From assembly GCA_024103135.1 (NCBI GenBank), contig JAGFIZ010000089.1, positions 1 through 64,000 on the forward strand: 64,000 nucleotides of DNA, in the 5' to 3' direction. A model generated the notes under the pieces. The model was not told where the DNA came from. It did no database searches and saw only the letters and a program-made list of their open reading frames with translations. The translations under genes were made by a program, and so were the position numbers. Numbering within the stretch: position 1 is the first letter of the stretch; the number at the start of each line of letters is the position of its first letter. This DNA comes from Bradyrhizobiaceae bacterium (lineage in GTDB: Bacteria > Bacteroidota > Ignavibacteria > Kapaibacteriales > Kapaibacteriaceae). This document shows positions 1 through 6,576 of the stretch, piece after piece.

Positions 1-14
1 ATCGACGGATTCAA

Positions 15-308
15 TCACATTGCCAACGTGCTTGACGGCATTGTGTACACTGACGGAGAACCCAAAATGGTCGCATAATTCAGCCAACCACAGGTGTCCT
101 CATCCACAACATTTGGAAGTATCCCCAGTCGGGTTTCTGCATACGGAACCTTGCGCACACCCGTCTCAGAGCTGAGGTTCTTTCTAGGTGTTATGGTTAG
201 AACCGAGCCGTCCATGACCATGTCGAGATACTTTGTTGATATGGTATCCTGCCCCTTTGCAGAAATCGTCATAACTGCCGCGAGAGTTATCATCATGAGC
301 GCTTTCAT
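15..308 (-). CDS. Small secreted hypothetical protein
   Basis: Predicted 97-residue protein. The start at 308 is chosen because it follows a good Shine-Dalgarno (GGAGGAG, about 8 nt upstream) and begins a clear signal peptide (MKALMMITLAAVMTISAKGQ, probable cleavage after AKG). A longer in-frame extension upstream lacks both. The mature part of about 77 residues has no recognised domain and contains one cysteine. It is the last gene before the window edge on this strand, downstream of another small secreted protein in the same direction. Function unknown; periplasmic or exported by inference from the signal peptide. Confidence 0.6.
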   Translation of the reverse strand: MKALMMITLAAVMTISAKGQDTISTKYLDMVMDGSVLTITPRKNLSSETGVRKVPYAETRLGILPNVVDEDTCGWLNYATILGSPSVYTMPSSTLAM

Positions 309-444
309 CGTTGTCTCTCCTCCGTGGATGAAGTAGTGTGAGGGTAGTTGCGGTTTGTTTGGTAGTGACAGCCAGCGGTCAGTAAGAGAGTTGGCTCTGC
401 TTATTCGCTTGCTAGAGACAAGCATGTGTAAAGCCTGCTTGTTG

Positions 445-1110
445 TCAGTAATCTTCCGCGTACATTTTGATAACAACGAACTTGTCTATCCAATCGAGCT
501 TCTTTTCGTCGATGTATAGGTAGCGTTGATTCCAGAACTCGAACTCTTGATCGCTCTCGCTCATGACCTTGAATGGAATGCCGTTGAGTAAGCAACTCGT
601 TCCATCAACCGATTTCCTAATCTTTATGAAGTCGCTGTAGTGCTCAAGGATGAATCGTATTGATGTTGCAATGGCAACGCGAGGCACCAACAAATTGTCA
701 TTGCTGTCAGGAATAGCTCTGACGCTAATGATGACCCCGTACAACGGCGCGTTGGGAAGTACGTTGCCAAATCGGTAGACAACATTCATTTCACCGAAGT
801 TGTCGAAGACGGCACGACGAGCACCCAACAAGAGTGTGAGTGAGTCAAATTCTGGCGTCAGTGTATCCCACGGGCTGAACAGCAGCTTTCTTGTTCGCGA
901 AGTGTCCGTGAAGTACTCCTTTAGAGCACTGCCCACGAAGTCAATCTGATCTTGCGTGAGATTGTAGGCATAGCGCTGACATGATGCTTCACTGTATGGG
1001 CTTTCGGGAACAGCTACTCGTTCAGTCCCGCCCTTACTTGTCTCCGTTTGTTGAGCGTGTACGATAGCCGGTGTAATAACCAGCAAGCATGCAACCATGA
1101 GCGTGTTCAT
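445..1110 (-). CDS. Secreted hypothetical protein
   Basis: 221-residue protein starting with a signal peptide (MNTLMVACLLVITPAIVHAQ, cleavage likely after HAQ) and preceded by GGAGAGG at Shine-Dalgarno distance. The mature part is mixed alpha/beta in character with two cysteines (near residues 44 and 172) that could form a disulfide. No family recognised. It sits 136 nt upstream of the small secreted gene at 15-308 in the same orientation, so the two may be co-transcribed. Function unknown. Confidence 0.65.
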   Translation of the reverse strand: MNTLMVACLLVITPAIVHAQQTETSKGGTERVAVPESPYSEASCQRYAYNLTQDQIDFVGSALKEYFTDTSRTRKLLFSPWDTLTPEFDSLTLLLGARRAVFDNFGEMNVVYRFGNVLPNAPLYGVIISVRAIPDSNDNLLVPRVAIATSIRFILEHYSDFIKIRKSVDGTSCLLNGIPFKVMSESDQEFEFWNQRYLYIDEKKLDWIDKFVVIKMYAEDY

Positions 1111-1171
1111 GATCCTCTCCGTATGGTGTGGAACTTAGTTGCCTATGGTTGCAAGGGTCATGGTACTCCGC

Positions 1172-1199
1172 AATGGTTGTGCGATAATGGTTGTGCGAT
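1172..1199. repeat. Perfect tandem duplication of a 14-mer
   Basis: AATGGTTGTGCGAT occurs twice head to tail without mismatch, upstream of the secreted-protein gene that starts at 1110. It may lie in or near that gene's promoter, but this is inference. Confidence 0.8.
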
Positions 1200-1384
1200 T
1201 CTGATACCACTCCTACCGCTGCTCTGATTGCTGCGTTAATGGTAGGGTGGAGTAAAACGAGAGACGTGAGAATGATTCGTGTGATGCGTCGGTAGGGGGC
1301 TGACTAGCTCTTGCTTGATGCTCAACGTCAGTTGCTGACGTGTCTGTCCTGACTCTCGCCCGAGGATGGGCTGCGTGGTAATGC

Positions 1385-1417
1385 TTGATGACGCTTGAGG
1401 ACTGTTGATGACGCTTG
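1385..1417. repeat. 13-mer direct repeat, 20-bp period
   Basis: TTGATGACGCTTG occurs at 1385-1397 and 1405-1417 in the gene-free stretch. A shorter related GCTTGATGCTC lies at about 1312. No function can be assigned. Confidence 0.7.
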
Positions 1418-2125
1418 GTCGAGCTCGGCCGACCTGTTCTCCCGTGATGTCTACCCGTACAATCACCGTTGGTGACTGCTGTCTGCTATGCTTGTTGTTA
1501 TGCTCGCTCTGTTATGCTTGCTGCACCAGGCATGCAATACGATGCATGTAATTCGATGCATGCCGTTATCTACCACGGTACGTGCTCATTGCCGTTCACT
1601 AACCTGCTTGCATGTTGCTGCCGACATTTCGATAGCCCCCTTACTACTATCACGGTTTGATGTGTGATAGCCAGTTGTCGCGAATCTGAACGAACACAAA
1701 ATCAATGTACTCCTAGCAAGATCGAATTGACAGGCTGGTTATTGTATGCCACGACGAGAGAAGTTTCAAAAAATCGTTGTGCGGACAGAATGTGTCGATT
1801 GACTGAGGAGGAAGACGCAAAATGCAGTGGTGCTTCCACACGCTCAGTGATAGTGTGCTCGGTCAGCGTGTGAAGAAGTTGATCTACGAGACTGCGCAGA
1901 TATCAAGCTCGATGTCCTTAGTGCATATTGAATATGACCTTGGCGGACAAGCAGAATGCCCGTTCCTACAACCTGCCTCGAGAAACAAGTGTACACTAGA
2001 TGTGTGCTGCTTGAGACGTCTGCCACCTCAAACCTTTCAGGGTAATGAAGTGTACACACCTGTGTTGCAGTTGAATCCCCGCGACCTACAAAGCCCCCTA
2101 CATAATCATGGTAGGGGGGACGTGA

Positions 2126-3220
2126 CTATGCAGCCCGTGGGATGTTGAAGGTGATGCTCGTGCCCATGCCGAGAGCAGAGCTGATCGTGAAGGTGCCGCC
2201 ATGGAGTTCGACAAGGCGCTTGGCGATTACGAGTCCGAGACCGATGCCTTGCTGCTCCTGTGTCTTCCGACGGAACTGACGGTATGCGCCAATCTGCAAG
2301 AGCTCCTGCTCCTGCATGCCCACGCCATGATCTCGGATGGTGAAAGTAACATCCGAGCTGGTTGGCGTTGCTGTAAAGGTTACTGGCGAGCCCTGACGTG
2401 AAAAGTACAAGGCATTGTCGATGAGCTCTCCAGTAATCTTGTCCAAATGCTGCTCCATCATGGCTAGCGGGATGCCCTCGATGTCGAGTGCAATGGTGAG
2501 GTCCTGCTGGCGCTCATGCGCCAAAGCCCGCTGGATTGCAGTGTCATACACAATCGCTGCTGGCTCACGTGTGGTGCACTGCCGCATGCGATCGATATGG
2601 AGTGGACTGTCGGCCAAGGTCTCGATCTGGGCATACACAAGGAAGTTGTCCGTTACCCGAAGCAGACGTCGCGCCGCAGAAAGCACTTCCGCGCTAACTT
2701 CACGGATGTCTTCCGGCGCTATGTCCCGTGCATGACCGTGCAAATACGAGGCTTGACCTATGATGTCAGTGAGAGGGGTGCGATATTCGTGTGGCAACGC
2801 ATACAACAACGATGGCTGCGCGGATACTGGCGAGATTACCGGTGGTACCTCCCCAGCGACGGGCAATCCCTGGATGGCCATCAGCGAGTGGATGCCTGCC
2901 TCGGTAATCGGACGGGATATGACCCCATACGGTACGCTGGTTTCACTCAGGGGCTCCGAGTCGTCGGCCAACACCACGAATGGAGTGTCCACATTCAAAC
3001 CATGGATGTATAGCTTCTCCCGCAAGTCACGGAATGCCAAAAAGGCAGAGTCGAGCACGATGGCCGATGGTCGGTGGTGGCGAACCAAGGCCTGGGCCGA
3101 CTGTAGGTCGGAAGCGACTAACACCGATAGACCGGCATCCAGAAGCGTGTGGGCTGTCTCTGCCCGACGCTCAGGATTCCCGTCAATCAAGAGAATGGTT
3201 TTGGGTGATGTGCTTGCCAT
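2126..3220 (-). CDS. Receiver-histidine kinase fusion (two-component signalling)
   Basis: 364-residue cytoplasmic protein with an N-terminal receiver domain (about 8-115) fused to a histidine kinase (about 140-364). The receiver keeps Asp13 and the phospho-acceptor Asp57. The usual second acidic residue is Gly, and the conserved Lys of the signature S-K-P is Arg (ISRPI, about 109), so its phosphorylation chemistry may be altered. The kinase has an H-box (LPHEYRTPLT), N-box (ELIDNALYFS), G1 (DHGVGM) and G2 (GIGLGL). There are no membrane segments, so it should receive its input from another protein. It is divergent from the outer-membrane barrel gene at 3349 across 128 bp. No dedicated response regulator is adjacent; the LytTR regulator at 31.8 kb is not an obvious partner. 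Confidence 0.85.
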   Translation of the reverse strand: MASTSPKTILLIDGNPERRAETAHTLLDAGLSVLVASDLQSAQALVRHHRPSAIVLDSAFLAFRDLREKLYIHGLNVDTPFVVLADDSEPLSETSVPYGVISRPITEAGIHSLMAIQGLPVAGEVPPVISPVSAQPSLLYALPHEYRTPLTDIIGQASYLHGHARDIAPEDIREVSAEVLSAARRLLRVTDNFLVYAQIETLADSPLHIDRMRQCTTREPAAIVYDTAIQRALAHERQQDLTIALDIEGIPLAMMEQHLDKITGELIDNALYFSRQGSPVTFTATPTSSDVTFTIRDHGVGMQEQELLQIGAYRQFRRKTQEQQGIGLGLVIAKRLVELHGGTFTISSALGMGTSITFNIPRAA

Positions 3221-3348
3221 ACTAACCTCGTGTTTTCCGTCTGCGTTCTATCAACGATGGCAACTTATCGGGAACGCTAGGGGCAATGCAAATCAAAAAA
3301 CGCAAAAATGTTACATGGGTATTTTGGCAATAAATTGACCTCTCGACC

Positions 3349-5262
3349 TTGAAGAAGCCCGTAAATACAGGAAAGTGGCTCGCAATTTTGCTTGGATACA
3401 CCTTTGTTAACCTGCCATTTGTTACATCGCAGGAGCTTCAATTTTTGCAAAAAAAAGTTGCAAAAGGTCAACTTTCTTACCTGGAAACAGGGGTCGACAA
3501 GATCGCCAACACCTTCGTCTTCACCGGAAATGCCTCCCTCGAGGCCGATGTTATGGGCGGTTTGCTGCAGTTTTCGAATCAGTACCGGGGGAGTGCGTTT
3601 AGGACTACGACGACGGCTGTGCGGGACGACGAAACGGCTACCTTGTCGTTAGAACATGGGCTTGGCGGGGATTTTTCGAGCCTTGTGCGGGGCTCCTGGG
3701 TGCTTTCCCGCGACAACCGGTCCATTGGCCTGAGCTCCCTCCAACGGATTAATGGCGGGGCAGGGGTACGGTATCAGCCCAATCCCACGCTATGGGCCGA
3801 GCTCCTGGGGGGCGTGGAGTCTACCACTCAACTAGGGGTCGAAAACACGGGTCCGCTGGCCAGCGCAACCGTTACCCTCGCCGAACTTTCCATCGATCAG
3901 CTGCTCCTCTCGGGTTCGGCACTGGCAGATTGGCATAGGGTGGACGAGACCAGAACCAATGCCGACCTGGCCGTACACGTGCTCGGACAGCACCTCCAGC
4001 CCGATGGGTCATACGTGCGTGTCGGGTTAGGGGGCGATGGATTACAGCGGGAGTTCCTTACCACCCTGTCCGGCGGCTCGATGCCCGATGCGGTGGAGTC
4101 GCGGAATGAGCAACGGGCCGACGGTATGGTGGACGTGTTGTACTACGTGCTGCCAGAACTATCGGTGGGTCTTACGGGCTCGATCAACCTTAACGGCATT
4201 GGTCGTGGCTATGCTGCGCCCGTGATTGGCTCGGCAGTCTCGGCCGTTCAACGTCACCTGGATGAATTCGTGCTCAACATCCAGGGGAGTGCTACCTACC
4301 GAACAGAGAGAGTCATGGCCATGGCTCAGGGGACGTTGTACCGTCGCACGGAGGACAATACGGTTCGTCAGCACTTTCCACTCTCCGTGGATGATCTTGC
4401 CGAGCTGGGGAATCAGGAATACCAACGTGACAACAGAGCGTCACGCGCACGGTTCTATGCCATCGGTGCCTGGATGCCCAACGCTACGGACACCCTATCG
4501 GTAGAATACACCGGTTGGCTGCTGCAGTACGACACGCCAAGTTCGCTGAACAATGACGACAGGGACGAGCTAAGCGTGATAACATCGATGCGATATGCGC
4601 GTAAGGTGTCCGACATACTCAGCGTAGGCCTCTCTGCCGGCGTGCAGTATCTGCACACGGTATACCTCAAGGCTGCGCGTAGTGCCTTCAACAACCAGAA
4701 CAACGTCCTCCGACTCTCGCCATTCGTGAAACTCACCACCCGTACACTCTCCATGCATCCTGTCTTTGAAGTCCTGGCCAACTACACGGTATACGACTTC
4801 GAAGGGAAGGGGGCTCAGGCACACTCCTACGGTTATCGTCAGATTAGCTATCGTGACAGTATTCGCATCCAGCTCACCAATCAATTGCGTTGTGAGGTTC
4901 CTGTACTGGCACGATACTTCGAACGGAGTACGCTATTGTGGGATGCCTTCGCAGAGATTCCACAGGCGGGGACCTTGGAGTATCTTGTCAACACCAGACT
5001 CTTTGCCCAACCCAGTCTCACCTGGGATGTTGGAGTGGGCGTGCGTTGGTATACATTTGAACAAGCAAGCTTGATGAATACTCCAGGAATCCCATCAATC
5101 ATCGGATCCATCCGATCGTGGGCGCCAGAAGTGGTGGTCCGGTTCCGACCATTAAGTGGTTCGACGTTGGACGTTAGTGGTTGGTACGAATTCCAGACGC
5201 TCATCCCTCAGGCAACGCGTGAGTTGCCAAACCTGTTGTTGCACGCACGTATCGCACTGTGA
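3349..5262 (+). CDS. Predicted outer-membrane beta-barrel protein
   Basis: 637 residues. The first in-frame start giving a signal peptide is TTG at 3349 (KKPVNTGKWLAILLGYTF..., cleavage near TSQ). No strong Shine-Dalgarno is visible, so the start is tentative. The mature protein alternates polar and hydrophobic residues in many short strands separated by Asp/Asn/Gly-rich turns, has no cysteine-rich or catalytic motif, and ends in a hydrophobic/aromatic-rich strand (LLLHARIAL). This is typical of an outer-membrane barrel or surface beta protein. The stop codon overlaps the start of the RsbW-like kinase gene by 4 nt, indicating one operon. Specific function unknown. Confidence 0.65.
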   Translation: MKKPVNTGKWLAILLGYTFVNLPFVTSQELQFLQKKVAKGQLSYLETGVDKIANTFVFTGNASLEADVMGGLLQFSNQYRGSAFRTTTTAVRDDETATLSLEHGLGGDFSSLVRGSWVLSRDNRSIGLSSLQRINGGAGVRYQPNPTLWAELLGGVESTTQLGVENTGPLASATVTLAELSIDQLLLSGSALADWHRVDETRTNADLAVHVLGQHLQPDGSYVRVGLGGDGLQREFLTTLSGGSMPDAVESRNEQRADGMVDVLYYVLPELSVGLTGSINLNGIGRGYAAPVIGSAVSAVQRHLDEFVLNIQGSATYRTERVMAMAQGTLYRRTEDNTVRQHFPLSVDDLAELGNQEYQRDNRASRARFYAIGAWMPNATDTLSVEYTGWLLQYDTPSSLNNDDRDELSVITSMRYARKVSDILSVGLSAGVQYLHTVYLKAARSAFNNQNNVLRLSPFVKLTTRTLSMHPVFEVLANYTVYDFEGKGAQAHSYGYRQISYRDSIRIQLTNQLRCEVPVLARYFERSTLLWDAFAEIPQAGTLEYLVNTRLFAQPSLTWDVGVGVRWYTFEQASLMNTPGIPSIIGSIRSWAPEVVVRFRPLSGSTLDVSGWYEFQTLIPQATRELPNLLLHARIAL

Positions 5263-5669
5263 GTATGGCAACGGCAACCTTGATACTGGCAAGCAGTCGG
5301 CACAGCTTACACCAGATTGAACCGTTCCTGGTTGGCCAAGGGATACAAGAGCTTGTTTCAGCCAAGACCTATCACAACATGCTTGTCGCTGTACTCGAAG
5401 CAGTGAACAATGCCATCGTCCATGGTCACCAGGAGGATGTCTCCAAATCCGTCACCGTACGCCTGACCACCTTGCCTACAAGCATCACCATCACCATCGA
5501 AGACTCTGGTGCTGGCTTTGATGCTACGTCAGTTCCCGATCCACGTCTGCCGGAGAATATCCTCAAGGAAGGGGGACGCGGCGTGTTCTTGATGCGCGAG
5601 TTCGCCGACGAGGTGCGCTTCGACGTGCTTGAACATGGGATGCGTGTGGAATTGCTCTACAAACTCTAA
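5259..5669 (+). CDS. RsbW/SpoIIAB-like anti-sigma serine kinase
   Basis: 136-residue GHKL-fold ATPase of the anti-sigma-factor kinase group. Visible motifs are the N-box (EAVNNAIVHG, about 47-56), G1 (DSGAGFD) and G2 (GGRGVFLM). These proteins bind a sigma factor or effector and phosphorylate a STAS-domain antagonist; the function here is by family. The GTG start overlaps the TGA of the barrel gene (GTGA); an ATG two codons later is an alternative. A candidate STAS partner is encoded far away, at 51917-52261. No sigma factor is adjacent. Confidence 0.85.
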   Translation: MSMATATLILASSRHSLHQIEPFLVGQGIQELVSAKTYHNMLVAVLEAVNNAIVHGHQEDVSKSVTVRLTTLPTSITITIEDSGAGFDATSVPDPRLPENILKEGGRGVFLMREFADEVRFDVLEHGMRVELLYKL

Positions 5670-5683
5670 CTGGCTTTGAACAG

Positions 5684-5796
5684 GCGCATACGCACACACG
5701 CATACGCATACACATACGCACACACGCATACGCATAATGCACACGCAGACACGCACGCACACAGGCACACGCACAGGCACACGCACAGGCACACAC
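5684..5796. repeat. CA-rich microsatellite of CGCATA/CACGCA/CAGGCA units
   Basis: About 113 bp of imperfect 6-mer repeats: first GCATAC/GCACAC units, then CAGGCACACG units repeated about three times with little change. It lies in the intergenic space between the convergent kinase gene and riboflavin synthase gene. Frames through it encode only low-complexity Val/Cys/Ala/Arg peptide and are not genes. Purine-pyrimidine alternation (CACACG, GCACAC) could favour Z-DNA; that is inference. Confidence 0.9.
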
Positions 5797-5893
5797 GATC
5801 ACTCGTGAATGCCTAACTGCATAGCCGAGTGTGCTGACACTGAGGCGCCCGTATGCTCGGCGTCAACACGTCAGAGGTGTCAGGGGGGGTGTT

Positions 5894-6502
5894 TTACTGA
5901 CGGTAGGCGTTGCCTTGTAAGGCATACTTGCCAATGAGGTCAAACTCAAGGTTGATCTGTTTGCCCACCTCTACCGAACGCAGCGTAGTTACCTCCTGCG
6001 TATGCGGTATGATGGCTACCGTGAATGTAGCCGTGTTGTTGACGGGCTCCGTAAGCGATGCCACCGTAAGCGAGATTCCATCAATACAGATCGAGCCAAC
6101 GGGGATAAGGTTTGGACGGAATTGTGCAGGGTACTCGATTTCCATCGAAAAGCCGGCATCGTGTGGAGTGATGGCATGAACGGTCCCAACGCCGTCTACG
6201 TGACCTGACACTAGATGTCCGCCCAGTCGTTGTCCCAACACCATGGCCCGTTCAAGGTTGACGGTTGCGCCAACGGTAAGCTGACCCAACGTCGTCTTCC
6301 TCAGGGTTTCGCTCACGGCCGTTGCAGTAAATCCGTCGGCAGTGGCAGACTCGACGGTAAGGCAACAACCATTGACGGCAATGCTATCGCCAACCTGCAC
6401 GCCGTCCATAATTGTCGGCGCCTGAATGTGGAGCGTTGTACTGTCGGCAGCCGGTGCAACAGCAATGATTTTACCAACGGTTTCTACAAGTCCGGTAAAC
6501 AT
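5894..6502 (-). CDS. ribE: Riboflavin synthase alpha subunit
   Basis: 202 residues from the canonical MFTGLVE start at 6502; a longer in-frame ATG at 6562 would add 20 residues that the family does not have. Catalyses dismutation of two 6,7-dimethyl-8-ribityllumazines to riboflavin. Two lumazine-binding repeats are visible: the first has MFTGLVE, GDSIAVNGCCLTV and GGHLVSGHVDG; the second starts near FSMEIEY and has GSICIDGISLTV. Length is normal. No other riboflavin gene is adjacent and no FMN riboswitch was seen upstream. The start is 74 bp from the divergent AddB-like gene. Confidence 0.95.
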   Translation of the reverse strand: MFTGLVETVGKIIAVAPAADSTTLHIQAPTIMDGVQVGDSIAVNGCCLTVESATADGFTATAVSETLRKTTLGQLTVGATVNLERAMVLGQRLGGHLVSGHVDGVGTVHAITPHDAGFSMEIEYPAQFRPNLIPVGSICIDGISLTVASLTEPVNNTATFTVAIIPHTQEVTTLRSVEVGKQINLEFDLIGKYALQGNAYRQ

Positions 6503-6576
6503 CGCATCAAAGTTGGAAAGGTGGGTCAACTGCGGCATATTCGTTATGCATTGCAGAGCCACAATTTAACTTCAAC

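Larger units (their letters stand above)
1111..2125. other. 1 kb gene-free stretch with short direct repeats
   Basis: No convincing gene: the open frames here are short, lack ribosome-binding sites and look unlike the neighbours. It contains a perfect tandem duplication of a 14-mer (AATGGTTGTGCGAT, 1172-1199), a 13-mer direct repeat with 20-bp spacing (TTGATGACGCTTG, 1385-1397 and 1405-1417), two CGATGCATG copies (1540 and 1554), and three copies of the octamer AGCCCCCT/AGGGGGCT (1294, 1634, 2092). No hairpin-plus-T-run terminator was seen. It could be a decayed gene or a regulatory spacer. Confidence 0.5.

Noticed and set aside
5684-5796. Possible CRISPR array
   Set aside because: Units are 6-10 bp without unique spacers; it is a microsatellite.
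5529-5802. Open frames through the CA-rich microsatellite
   Set aside because: Low-complexity Val/Cys/Arg peptides generated by the repeat, overlapping the real kinase gene on the opposite strand.
5833-5882. CTGACAC...GTGTCAG inverted repeat upstream of the ribE end
   Set aside because: Stem of seven with a loop of about 36 nt and no T-run; too weak to call.
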